Positions 8,454 to 16,550 of a DNA stretch of 64,000 bases are shown here, piece after piece (the stretch's first letter is position 1; each line of letters begins with the position of its first letter). Origin of the DNA: Sphingobium sufflavum. Lineage in GTDB: Bacteria; Pseudomonadota; Alphaproteobacteria; Sphingomonadales; Sphingomonadaceae. The notes under the pieces are model-generated. The model made no database searches, had not been told where the DNA came from, and saw only the letters and a program-made list of their open reading frames with translations. The DNA lies in the NCBI RefSeq assembly GCF_021403115.1, contig NZ_JAJSSH010000007.1, positions 124,001 through 188,000 of the forward strand. Direction: 5' to 3'. Made by a program: the position numbers and the translations under genes.

Positions 8454-9403
8454 GCGACAACAGCCTTCCCGACGAACTGGCCGCCACGATGCGCAAGGCG
8501 ATCCGGCTGGAATATTGGAACCTGTTCTGGACCGCCACGATCATCGTAACCATGGGCCTCGTCCTCGGCCAGAGCCAAACCATGAAGACGGCTTGGGTCG
8601 AGGATACGCTCGGCGTCGTACCGCCGATCATGTTCGTGATCGCAGCCCATATGGAGCTGCGCGGCACGCGATCGGCACATTTCCCCTTCGGTTTCGAGCG
8701 GGTGAATGGCCTTGGCTTTTTTGTGGCGGCGGTTGCGTTGACGGCGGTTGGGGCGCTGCTCCTCTATAATGCGATCATGTCCCTCATAGCGACCGAGCAT
8801 GCAACAGTGGGGTCCATTGTGCTATTCGGACAGCATATCTGGCTGGGCTGGCTGATGATCGCGGCGCAGATTTACTCGCTCATCCCGCCCCTGTTCATCG
8901 GTCGTAAGGAACTACCGCTGGCGGAAGAGTTGAACGACAAGCTGCTGCACACCGACGCGCTCATGAACAAGGCGAACTGGCTGACGGGCGCTGCGGGACT
9001 TGCAGGCATCATCGGTCTGGGCCTGGGCTGGTGGTGGGCGGATGCGCTGGCGGCTGCCATCATCTCGGTCGCTGTCATCAATGATGGCGTCAAGGCGCTG
9101 CGCTCCTCGACTGCCGAACTGGTGGACGGCGCGCCCAGAGCCTTGTCGCAACCAGCGTTGTCGGAGGATGCACAGGCCCTGTGCGAGCATTTGCAGGCGG
9201 AGTTTCCCGGCACCACCGTACGGCTGCGTGAGACGGGTCGTCTCATCCGTGCGGAGGTTCATGGCGCGCATTCGCCGCAGGACTGGCAGCATCCGCGCCG
9301 TTATTGGCCCAGCGAAAAAGAGCGTGCATGGCGACTGGCGCAAGTGAGTTTCGTGCCGCCGGTGGAAGCGGTCGCTGAGCTGCTTTCTGATTCCAAGCCC
9401 TAG
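8450..9403 (+). CDS. Atypical cation diffusion facilitator family protein
   Basis: A 317-residue protein with about six membrane segments and a soluble C-terminal domain, similar in layout to CDF metal/proton antiporters. The loop FPFGFERVNGLGFF corresponds to the HPFGYGR block of the family. The usual metal-ligand quartet is not intact: the TM2 region reads VEDTLGVVPP in place of an [HD]-x3-D pair, while TM5 keeps LHTDAL. Either it has a different substrate or reduced transport. It is coupled to the upstream lipoprotein by ATGA and its stop overlaps the stop of the convergent second CDF gene in a shared CTAG. Confidence 0.7.
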   Translation: MSDNSLPDELAATMRKAIRLEYWNLFWTATIIVTMGLVLGQSQTMKTAWVEDTLGVVPPIMFVIAAHMELRGTRSAHFPFGFERVNGLGFFVAAVALTAVGALLLYNAIMSLIATEHATVGSIVLFGQHIWLGWLMIAAQIYSLIPPLFIGRKELPLAEELNDKLLHTDALMNKANWLTGAAGLAGIIGLGLGWWWADALAAAIISVAVINDGVKALRSSTAELVDGAPRALSQPALSEDAQALCEHLQAEFPGTTVRLRETGRLIRAEVHGAHSPQDWQHPRRYWPSEKERAWRLAQVSFVPPVEAVAELLSDSKP

Positions 9404-10347
9404 AACGGCTTGGCCTGCCGTACGGCATCCGCCTGCTTCTCAGGGCGGATATAGATGGAGGTGAGTGCGGGCAGCCGCGCCTTCATCTCGCGCTCAATAC
9501 CTTCGATTAGGCTCTCCGCGTCGCCCATGAGCAGGTCATCGGCGAAGTCGGCACTGATCGCCACGAACACTGCATCGGGCGCCGTATGGATGGTGCGCAC
9601 ATGATTGACCGCGCTGATCTGTGGCCGTTCGTCGAGTATCGACCAGAGTGTCGCGATAAGGGCAGAATCCGCACTCTCACCGATCAGCAACCCCTTGGCT
9701 TCGCGTGCGAGCAAAACTGCGACGGCGGCGAGGATCAGGCCGATGGCGATGGAGGCCATGCCGTCGATACGGGGATCGGAATAATGATGGCTGGCCCAGA
9801 CACCCAGCCCCGCGATTCCGAGGCCGACCAGCGCCGCGCTATCCTCGAACAGGATGATGAAACCGGCCGGATCCTTGGACCGGCGGATCGATTGCCACCA
9901 GCCACTCGCGCCACGCTGGCCGTTGAACGCGCGGACAGCAATTGCCCATGAACTGCCCTCCAGAAGAACGGCGATGCCCAGGACGACATAGTTGATGGTC
10001 GGATCGCGCAAAGGCTCCGGATCGGCAATGTGCAGCCAGCCTTCATAGATGGAGACACCTGCCCCTACGGCGAAAATCAGAATCGCGACGACAAACGCCC
10101 AAAAATACAGCTCACGTCCATAGCCAAAGGGATGGGTTGCATCCGACGGGCGCTTTGACTTCGACTGACCATAGAGCAACAATATCTGGTTCCCGCTGTC
10201 GACCAGTGAATGCACGCCCTCCGTCAGCATGGAAGACGAGCCGGAGATGGCGGCCGCCGCGAATTTCGCGATGGCGATCCCAATGTTGGCAAGCAACGCG
10301 CCATAGAGGACGATATTCTCGCGAAAGCCGCCCTGTTTTTCCGTCAC
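9400..10347 (-). CDS. Cation diffusion facilitator (CDF) transporter
   Basis: A 315-residue inner-membrane CDF protein, likely exporting Zn, Fe, Mn or related divalent ions in exchange for protons. It has the canonical TM2 block MLTEGVHSLVDSGN with H-x3-D, the loop THPFGYGRE and the LFEDSAALVGLG and RIDGMASIAIG blocks, which resemble the SLC30A9-like branch. The start is set at GTG 10347; the open frame runs a further 49 codons upstream, but that stretch is antisense-frame sequence of the neighbouring gene and shows no membrane or signal character. It overlaps neither neighbour and follows the flavodoxin-like gene by five bases, suggesting one transcript. Confidence 0.85.
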   Translation of the reverse strand: MTEKQGGFRENIVLYGALLANIGIAIAKFAAAAISGSSSMLTEGVHSLVDSGNQILLLYGQSKSKRPSDATHPFGYGRELYFWAFVVAILIFAVGAGVSIYEGWLHIADPEPLRDPTINYVVLGIAVLLEGSSWAIAVRAFNGQRGASGWWQSIRRSKDPAGFIILFEDSAALVGLGIAGLGVWASHHYSDPRIDGMASIAIGLILAAVAVLLAREAKGLLIGESADSALIATLWSILDERPQISAVNHVRTIHTAPDAVFVAISADFADDLLMGDAESLIEGIEREMKARLPALTSIYIRPEKQADAVRQAKPF

Positions 10348-10352
10348 GCCGC

Positions 10353-10961
10353 TCAACCGGGATAGGGGCTGGACTGGAGCAGGCCCGCCAGATGCGCGGC
10401 ATTGCCTGCAACCATATTGGCGGTCTTCGTCACCATTCGGGGCATATTCTTCAAATCCTTGAAATCGGTCGATCCCATCGCCTCCCCCACCCAATAGCAG
10501 GCCGCCACCGCCGGGATCGTCCAGCCCACATCGTTCAGCGCCTGAAAAAGCTGGGCGGAGCAGAAATGCGCGCCATCCTCATTGCCCACGATCGCAGCCA
10601 CCGCGACCTTGCCATAGCTCGGCATCCGCCCCTCCTCGTCCGTCTCGTCGAGAAAGGCGTCCATCCTCTCCAGCACGCGCTTGGCAACCGAACTGATCTG
10701 ACCCATCCAGATCGGCCCGCCAAAGATCATAATGTCATGAGCGAGGATTTTTGCGCGAAGTGCTGGCCATTCGTCGCCATCTCCTTCATCGGATGAGACG
10801 CCCGGCCTGATGTCGAGCGCCGCGACCCTGACCGTTTCGCTCACTGTCACCCCTCTGGCGCCAAAGGCTTTTTCCAGCACCGCGATCATGGCGTCGGTTG
10901 AACTTTCCTCGCTGGCGTCAGCCCTGAGGGTGCAATTGAGGGCAAGCGCCTTGAGCGGCAT
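10353..10961 (-). CDS. Flavodoxin-fold NAD(P)H-dependent FMN reductase family protein
   Basis: A 202-residue cytosolic flavoprotein. The N-terminal strand LKALALNCTLR leads to the phosphate-binding loop, and HDIMIFGGPIWMGQISS is the characteristic flavin-isoalloxazine contact of the NADPH-dependent FMN reductase and flavodoxin-like families. The substrate is unknown; quinones, nitro compounds or iron complexes are typical. It lies directly upstream of the CDF gene on the same strand, which would fit a link between metal efflux and redox state, though this is inference. Confidence 0.75.
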   Translation of the reverse strand: MPLKALALNCTLRADASEESSTDAMIAVLEKAFGARGVTVSETVRVAALDIRPGVSSDEGDGDEWPALRAKILAHDIMIFGGPIWMGQISSVAKRVLERMDAFLDETDEEGRMPSYGKVAVAAIVGNEDGAHFCSAQLFQALNDVGWTIPAVAACYWVGEAMGSTDFKDLKNMPRMVTKTANMVAGNAAHLAGLLQSSPYPG

Positions 10962-11069
10962 CTAGCATCTCCCGGTAGTTTCGGCTGCCGCAAGAATGCG
11001 ATCATCCGTTCGTCCCATGGAAAACTCTCTGCGCGCCAATGGGTTCTAGCAAGCGAAGGAGATTATGCG

Positions 11070-11921
11070 ATGACCGAGACCATCGAGAGAATCCATGAAG
11101 ACGCACTGCCCGGTCATGAGAGCAGCCTCTCACCCAAACCGGAGTGGCAACCGCGCTACAAGGGGTCGGATCGGCTGGTGGGCAAGGTCGCGATCATCAC
11201 CGGCGCCGACAGCGGTATCGGGCGGGCAGTGGCAGCCCTCTATGCCCGTGAAGGGGCCGACATCGCCATTGTCTATCTACTGGAAGATGATGATGCGGCC
11301 GAGACGAAGCGGATCGTCGAGGCGGAGGGTCGCAAGGCAATCATCATCCGTGGCGACGTCGGCGAGCGTCAATTCTCGGACGACATCGTCACGCAGACGC
11401 TGAAGGCGTTCGGCAAGATCGACATCATCGTCAACAATGCCGGCGAACAGCACCCCGACAAAGACATCATCGATATCAGCGAGGAACAGCTCCGCCGAAC
11501 CTTCCAGACGAATATCTTCGGCATGTTCTTTCTCGTGCAGGCCGCACGGCCCCACCTCAAGGCTGGCGCCGCCATCGTCAACTGCACCAGCGTCACCATG
11601 TATCAGGGCAGTTCCGAATTGCTCGACTATAGCGCCACCAAGGGCGCCATCACCGCCTTTACCCGGTCGCTGTCGGAGAATCTGGTGGGCGACGGCATCC
11701 GTGTGAACGCCGTCGCGCCCGGTCCGATCTGGACGCCGCTCAATCCGTGCGGCGGCGCCAGCCCGGAGAAGCTCGAACATTTTGGCGAAAACACCCCCAT
11801 GGGCAGGCCCGGCCAGCCCAATGAGGTGGCGCCCGCCTTTCTATTTCTCGCCTGCGATGACGCGAGCTACATGTCTGGGCAAGTACTGCATCCCAATGGC
11901 GGGACGATCGTGAACGGATAA
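11070..11921 (+). CDS. SDR family oxidoreductase, YghA/general-stress type
   Basis: A 283-residue short-chain dehydrogenase. The N-terminal extension (residues 1-40, with PKPEWQPRYKGSDRL) before the Rossmann fold is typical of the YghA/GSP39 stress SDRs. Key sites are the NAD(P) loop TGADSGIG, NNAGEQHP, and the catalytic YSATKGA (Tyr-x3-Lys), plus APGPIWTPL after it. AAGGAG lies eight bases before the ATG. Substrate is unknown; the related E. coli enzyme reduces aldehydes. The position among catalases and other stress genes supports a general stress role. Confidence 0.85.
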   Translation: MTETIERIHEDALPGHESSLSPKPEWQPRYKGSDRLVGKVAIITGADSGIGRAVAALYAREGADIAIVYLLEDDDAAETKRIVEAEGRKAIIIRGDVGERQFSDDIVTQTLKAFGKIDIIVNNAGEQHPDKDIIDISEEQLRRTFQTNIFGMFFLVQAARPHLKAGAAIVNCTSVTMYQGSSELLDYSATKGAITAFTRSLSENLVGDGIRVNAVAPGPIWTPLNPCGGASPEKLEHFGENTPMGRPGQPNEVAPAFLFLACDDASYMSGQVLHPNGGTIVNG

Positions 11922-11938
11922 ACACCTATGTCTGCCCG

Positions 11939-12832
11939 TTAAGGCCGGACTGAGGTCGGGTGGAGAAACAACGTCGCGCGCAAGCTTTCCTCGGTCAGGA
12001 TCAGCAACGGCTTGCCCGCGACGATCATAGCCTCGGCCTTGCGATAGGGCGCGCTGGTTGACACCCAGCGACCATAGGGTTGCCGGGTCGCGACGATCAG
12101 CATGGTGGTCTTGAGGCCGACCGAGGACACGACCTGACCGCCTGCCCCGGCAATGACATGCGCCAGCCTGCCGTCCCGCGCTTCCCCCAGGATCGCGACA
12201 CGCTCGCCCTTCAACGGTCCCGATGCGGCCGCTGGCGGGACGGCGGACTGGCCGGCCGTCGCCATCCAGCCCGCCAGATCAATGCCGGTATGCTCGATAG
12301 CCTTGAGGATAACCATTCCTGCTGCCCGCGCATCGCTCAGCGCATCATGATGGCGATGCTTCAGCCCCAGGAAGCGGGCGAGGACATTCAGCCTGTGGCT
12401 GGGAAGGTCGGGCCATGCCTGCTTCGCCACGCGCACGCTGTCGAGCCACCGCGCCTCGATCGTCGCGCGGTCGACTGTTCGGCAGGCCGCCGCCAGCGCA
12501 CCTTTGTCGAAGGCAGAATGGGCGACGGTGATCCGTCCGCCGAGATGCTGCGAAACCACATCGCCAATATCATCGTAGGTCGGCTGGCCGATGACATGGT
12601 CAACGGTGATGCCGTGGATGCCGATGTTGAAGGCGGAAAATTCGTCTCGTGGGTCTACGAGCGTCTCATAGGCAAAAACCTCCAGACCGTCCCTGAACCC
12701 CACGATGCCGATCTGGCAAATGCTGCTGACGCGCGCGCAGGCCGTCTCGACATCGACCACCACGAAGTCGGGTTCGTCATGGTCGGGCCGCTTGGCATCG
12801 GACGCGTCTGCTACGGGAGGCGAAGAGGTCAT
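11939..12832 (-). CDS. DEDDh exonuclease (DnaQ-like) with C-terminal BRCT domain
   Basis: A 297-residue protein with two domains. Residues about 20-190 form a DnaQ-like 3'-5' exonuclease: Exo I VVVDVETA, Exo II in VAHSAFDKGAL, and Exo III HHDALSDARAAG carrying the DEDDh His and Asp. Residues about 210-297 resemble a BRCT module (GERVAILGEARDGRLAH, TTMLIVATRQPYGR). This layout is common in stand-alone exonucleases with DNA-repair roles. The open frame extends to 12943, but that would overlap the start of the divergent Ku gene, so ATG 12832 is chosen. Pairing with Ku suggests a DNA-end processing job. Confidence 0.8.
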   Translation of the reverse strand: MTSSPPVADASDAKRPDHDEPDFVVVDVETACARVSSICQIGIVGFRDGLEVFAYETLVDPRDEFSAFNIGIHGITVDHVIGQPTYDDIGDVVSQHLGGRITVAHSAFDKGALAAACRTVDRATIEARWLDSVRVAKQAWPDLPSHRLNVLARFLGLKHRHHDALSDARAAGMVILKAIEHTGIDLAGWMATAGQSAVPPAAASGPLKGERVAILGEARDGRLAHVIAGAGGQVVSSVGLKTTMLIVATRQPYGRWVSTSAPYRKAEAMIVAGKPLLILTEESLRATLFLHPTSVRP

Positions 12833-12941
12833 GGCCGCAATATAGTCATGCTTTGTCTTCTGTGGAGACGGTCCACCATGAGAAGCATGAACGCGGCCGA
12901 ACCCAGCTCCCCTCCGCACGCTGATAGGGCGGAGGTCGCTC

Positions 12942-13589
12942 ATGCCCGCACGCGCTTATTGGCAGGGCCAGATCAAACTGGCGCTGGTGTCCATCCCGGT
13001 GGAGGTTTACCCCGCCACAAAGTCGGGCGCGGCGGTCAGCTTCCGCCAGATCCATGAGCCGACCGGCAAGCCCATCCATTATGAGAAGGTCGTGACCGGC
13101 GTCGGCCCCGTGGACCCGGAGGAAATCCTTAAGGGTTTTGAACTTTCCAAGGGCAATTATGTGCTGCTGGAACAGGATGAGATAGAGGCAGTGAAGATCG
13201 AGAGCCGCAAGACGCTCGACCTCGTGCAATTCGTCGAGGCCGATGCGATCGATGTGCTTTATTATGAAAAGCCCTATTTCGTGGTTCCCGCCGACGATCT
13301 GGCGGAAGAGGCCTATGCCGTACTGCGCGACGCGCTGCGCCAGACGAAGAAGGTCGGGCTGGGCCAGCTCTCCGTACGCGGGCGCGAGCAGCTTGTCTCG
13401 CTGAAACCCTGTGGACGGGGACTGGTCGAGACCAGAAGCCAAGCCCTACCGGGAAGTCTTCGGCAAATGTGCCGGTGCTGCCATCAAGCCTTAAGAGGCC
13501 AGCGGCTACAGGTCGGGAGTGGACGAGGTTACCCCCGCCAACATCGTCAGTCTCGCAGCGAATGCTTGAGGTCGCGCATTTCGTTATGA
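12942..13589 (+). pseudogene. ku: Ku DNA-end-binding protein, C-terminally truncated
   Basis: The N-terminal 155 or so residues are clearly bacterial Ku: RAYWQGQIKLALVSIPVEVY, IHYEKVVTGVGPV, YEKPYFVVPADD, YAVLRDALRQTKKVGLG and LVSLKPCGRGLV. Ku normally continues with LETLRYADEV-type sequence and about 100 more residues of beta-barrel and arm. Here the frame runs into unrelated Arg/Ser/Cys-rich sequence (RSQALPGSLRQMCRCCH) after Glu-Thr and stops. No other frame restores the missing part before the convergent gene at 13547. Intact Ku dimers encircle DNA ends and recruit LigD in NHEJ; no ligD is visible nearby. The GGAGG site seven bases before the ATG is intact, so a stub could still be made. 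Confidence 0.75.
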
Positions 13590-13987
13590 CCTTCCTTGAC
13601 CGATGCATAGGCGGTTTCGATCAGCGAACGAACGGCGGGAGACAGTTCGCGGTCCTCCAACGCATCCTCGAATTTCGCCTTGATATGATCCTCGCCGGCT
13701 TCGACCTCGTTGATGATCGCCTTGTCGTCATGGTGCGTCATTACGGCCTTGAGATTGATGAACAGGCAATGGACACCGCCCGCGATCTTGCCCTCGTCCT
13801 CGGGCTGCCGCCGAGCGTCGCGACCTGTTGCTGAAGCCTGGTGGCGCTCGCTCGCCCGCAACGGGAACATCGCCCCATGGCTACCGGTTTCGCTTTCCTT
13901 TGCTGCCTCGGTGTAACTTTTCACGCTATCCAGCGTGGCGGAGACGAGGCCGTTGAGGATAGAGATGTCGTGACCGGTCTCGGACAT
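13547..13987 (-). CDS. PA2169/DUF2383-type four-helix-bundle protein
   Basis: A 146-residue helical protein of the PA2169 family (DUF2383), ferritin-like in shape but of unknown role. The diagnostic segment is RRQPEDEGKIAGG followed by NLKAVMTHHDDKAIINEVE and AGEDHIKAKFEDALED. It begins MSETGHDISILNGLV at 13987, with AGGAAC upstream; in-frame upstream codons would add sequence with no family similarity. Relatives are often induced by stress. Its 3' end overlaps the last 43 bases of the truncated Ku frame, which suggests that Ku lost its 3' part through a rearrangement next to this gene. Confidence 0.72.
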   Translation of the reverse strand: MSETGHDISILNGLVSATLDSVKSYTEAAKESETGSHGAMFPLRASERHQASATGRDARRQPEDEGKIAGGVHCLFINLKAVMTHHDDKAIINEVEAGEDHIKAKFEDALEDRELSPAVRSLIETAYASVKEGHNEMRDLKHSLRD

Positions 13988-14102
13988 GGTCGTTCCTGTC
14001 ATTCTGAAAAGGGGAGCCGTCAGAAGCGACAGCACCCCAACGACGCGCGAGCGCGAAAGTCTTACGGAACCTGTCTTTTCCCTAAAGACATCGCGCTTTT
14101 CC

Positions 14103-16391
14103 TCATAGGCGGATTTTGACCGGTATCGATTTGGCGGCGGGAACATGGCTCTGCTCGGCATGATGCTCGACGGGGATGAGAATATTGGCCTCGGGATAAT
14201 AGGCGCCCAGACAGCCTTTCGGGATGGCGTAGCGTGTCACGATCAACCCCTCGCGCCGCCGCGCGATGCCGTCCTCGGCATCACTTTCCAGCGCCACCAC
14301 CTGCCCCTCCACAATGCCCGCCTGCGTCATGTCCTCCTCGTTCATGAACAGCACGTCACGGGTGCCCTTCACGCCGCGAAAGCGGTCATGATAGCCGTAG
14401 ATCGTGGTGTTGAACTGATCGTTGGAGCGAAGCGTCATCAGACGGTAGCGCCCCTGCACATCGCCGAAGCCAGTGGCGGACAACGCGGCGGGCGGGAAAA
14501 ATTCCGCCTTACCGCTGGGCGTCTGCCAGATGCGTTCGCTCGCCTTGTTGCCCTTCCAGAAGCCGCCAGGGGTAAACAGCCTCCTGTTGAAGTCCGGAAA
14601 AATGGCCGGATAGGTTTCCTCGATCGCATCGCGGATCAGGCTATAGTCGCCGACCCATGCGTCCCAGTCGATTTTTGGATTGGGCGGCAGCATCTGCTTG
14701 GCGATGCCCGCGACGATGGCGGGTTCGGACAGGAGGTGCGGACTGGCGGGGGATGCCTTGCCGCGCGAACCGTGGATGCAACTGGTCGAGTCCTCGACAG
14801 AGACGGCCTGCGGCCCCGTGGCCTGCATGTCCTGCTCGATGCGGCCAAGGCAGGGGAGCAGATAGCTGACCCTGCCGGGAAAGAGATGGTTGCGATTGAG
14901 CTTGGTCGCGATTTGGACCGAGAGGTCGAGGTTGGGCCAGGCGGCTTCCATCGGCCCGGTTTCCGGGACGGCGCGCAGGAAGTTTCCGCCCAGCGAGACG
15001 AAGGCGCGTACCGATCCGTCGATGATGCCGCGGCAGGTTTCGACCGTGTCCAAACCCTTTTCGCTCGGGGGTTTGAAGCCATATTGCATACCAAGTTTAC
15101 CAACCGGAACGAGTTCCGTCTTCTCGGTAATTCCAACAGTCCGCTGCCCCTGAACATTGGAGTGACCTCTCACGGGTGTTGGACCAGCACCGGGACGTCC
15201 AATATTACCACGCAATAACAGTAGGTTGACAACCATCCGCACATTGTCAACGCCGCGCACATGCTGGGTCAGTCCCATCCCATATATCGCCATCACCGCC
15301 TTGGACCTCGCATAGACGGCCGCGGCGTCCTTCAAAGCATCCCGCGAAAGGCCCGTTTCGCGCTCGATCTCATCCCAATCGGCGGCACGCACAGCATCGG
15401 CGAAGGGCGCGAAGTCATGGGTATGCTCCGCGATGAACGCATGATCGAGGACAGGTGCCTCCCCCGCCGCCAGCGCCGCATCGTCCCATAGCAGCAGCCA
15501 CTTCGCGATGCCGGTCATCGCCGCCAGATCGCTGCCTACCCTGAGCTGATGATATTGGGTCGAGATGCCCGTCTCCCCCAGGGTCACCATCTCCACCGGA
15601 TTTTGCGGATCGGTAAAGCGTTCCAGCCCGCGCTCGCGGAGCGGGTTGAACGTGACGATCTCCACGCCTCTTTTCCGGCACGCGCGAAGGTCGTGCAGCA
15701 TACGCGGCGCGTTGGAGCCGACATTCTGGCCGAAGAAGAAAATCGCGTCGCAATGATCGAAATCCTCCAGCTGCGTGGTCCCCACCGGCACACCGATGGC
15801 CGCCTTCAGGCCCACGGAGGTCGACTCATGGCACATATTGCTGCTGTCAGGCAGGTTCTGGCAGCCGTACAGCCGCGCCATCAGGCCATACATGTAAGAC
15901 GCTTCGAGGCTGGCACGCCCCGACGCATAGAAGACCACCGACCTGGGATCGAGCGGGCGCAGCACAGCCCCGATGTCCGCAAAGACTTCGTCCCACGCCA
16001 CCGCGACATATTTGTCCGTGGCCGGGTCATATCGCAAAGGGTGCGTCAGGCGGCCATGCTGTTCGAGGTCATAATCCTTCCACCCGCGAAGCTCGGTCAG
16101 GCTGTGCTGTGCAAAAAATTCCGGCGTGGTGCGCAGGCTGGTAAGTTCCCATGCCGTCGCCTTGGCCCCCTCCTCGCAAAATTCTGCAGGATGATGGTCA
16201 GCGGGCTTTGGCCACGCACAACTGACGCAGGCAAAGCCCTCCGGCTTGTTCTGGCGGGCCAGTTCACGAAACGCCTCTGGCGGGACCCTCTCGCGCGGCA
16301 ATATCTCCGCCAGCGACCGGACCGACCCCCAGCCGCCTGCAGGTCCTGCAAAGGGCTTGATGACCGGATCGTCAGATTTCTGCCTGCCCAT
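14103..16391 (-). CDS. FdhF/YdeP-family molybdopterin oxidoreductase
   Basis: A 762-residue molybdenum bis-MGD oxidoreductase of the FdhF/YdeP branch. N-terminal CVSCAW keeps only part of a cluster site; SSNMCHESTSVGL is the family's active-site-region signature. Further marks are FFFGQNVGSNAPRM, GMGLTQHVRGVDNVR, NIGRPGAGPTPVRGHSNVQG and, in the C-terminal substrate/cofactor domain, TLRSNDQFNTTIYGYHDR. No electron-transfer or membrane subunits are adjacent, consistent with YdeP-like stand-alone enzymes whose substrate is not established (acid-resistance role in E. coli). The maturation factor gene fdhD lies about 1.2 kb away on the same strand. A 14-bp repeat array and a stress-type promoter lie upstream. 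Confidence 0.85.
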   Translation of the reverse strand: MGRQKSDDPVIKPFAGPAGGWGSVRSLAEILPRERVPPEAFRELARQNKPEGFACVSCAWPKPADHHPAEFCEEGAKATAWELTSLRTTPEFFAQHSLTELRGWKDYDLEQHGRLTHPLRYDPATDKYVAVAWDEVFADIGAVLRPLDPRSVVFYASGRASLEASYMYGLMARLYGCQNLPDSSNMCHESTSVGLKAAIGVPVGTTQLEDFDHCDAIFFFGQNVGSNAPRMLHDLRACRKRGVEIVTFNPLRERGLERFTDPQNPVEMVTLGETGISTQYHQLRVGSDLAAMTGIAKWLLLWDDAALAAGEAPVLDHAFIAEHTHDFAPFADAVRAADWDEIERETGLSRDALKDAAAVYARSKAVMAIYGMGLTQHVRGVDNVRMVVNLLLLRGNIGRPGAGPTPVRGHSNVQGQRTVGITEKTELVPVGKLGMQYGFKPPSEKGLDTVETCRGIIDGSVRAFVSLGGNFLRAVPETGPMEAAWPNLDLSVQIATKLNRNHLFPGRVSYLLPCLGRIEQDMQATGPQAVSVEDSTSCIHGSRGKASPASPHLLSEPAIVAGIAKQMLPPNPKIDWDAWVGDYSLIRDAIEETYPAIFPDFNRRLFTPGGFWKGNKASERIWQTPSGKAEFFPPAALSATGFGDVQGRYRLMTLRSNDQFNTTIYGYHDRFRGVKGTRDVLFMNEEDMTQAGIVEGQVVALESDAEDGIARRREGLIVTRYAIPKGCLGAYYPEANILIPVEHHAEQSHVPAAKSIPVKIRL

Positions 16392-16410
16392 GCTCGTGCT
16401 CCCTGTCGTG

Positions 16411-16476
16411 CCGTAACGTCGTGGCCGTAACGTCGTGGCCGTAACGTCGTGGCCGTAACGTCGTGGCCGTAACGGC
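16411..16476. repeat. Four perfect 14-bp tandem repeats plus a partial fifth
   Basis: The unit CCGTAACGTCGTGG occurs head to tail at 16411-16424, 16425-16438, 16439-16452 and 16453-16466, then CCGTAACG at 16467-16474 breaks off. The array fills the space between the start of the molybdoenzyme gene (minus) and the catalase-like gene (plus). The even phasing could be a protein-binding array or a slippage-prone spacer. Confidence 0.9.
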
Positions 16477-16477
16477 A

Positions 16478-16507
16478 GGAACGGATCGCGAAGCGGATTG
16501 GTTCAGA
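16478..16507. promoter_or_regulatory. Candidate EcfG-type stress promoter, readable on both strands
   Basis: On the plus strand GGAAC (16478-16482), 17 bases, then GGTT (16500-16503) resembles the alphaproteobacterial EcfG consensus GGAAC-N16/17-CGTT. On the minus strand the same block reads GAACC/TGAAC, then CGTT after a similar spacing. It could drive the catalase-like gene rightward and the molybdoenzyme leftward through the repeat array. This is pattern inference; there is no expression evidence. Confidence 0.4.
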
Positions 16508-16550
16508 GCTGAAGACGACCCGCCTATTCCTCGTCGTCGTTGAGGAGACC

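Noticed and set aside
10348-10494. 49-residue N-terminal extension of the CDF protein
   Set aside because: It overlaps the flavodoxin-fold gene in another frame and is not CDF-like; GTG 10347 gives the family-typical start.
12833-12943. 37-residue extension of the exonuclease
   Set aside because: It would overlap the Ku start codon region and leave no promoter space; the family domain begins after ATG 12832.
16411-16476. CRISPR array
   Set aside because: The repeats are contiguous 14-bp units without spacers and no cas genes are present.
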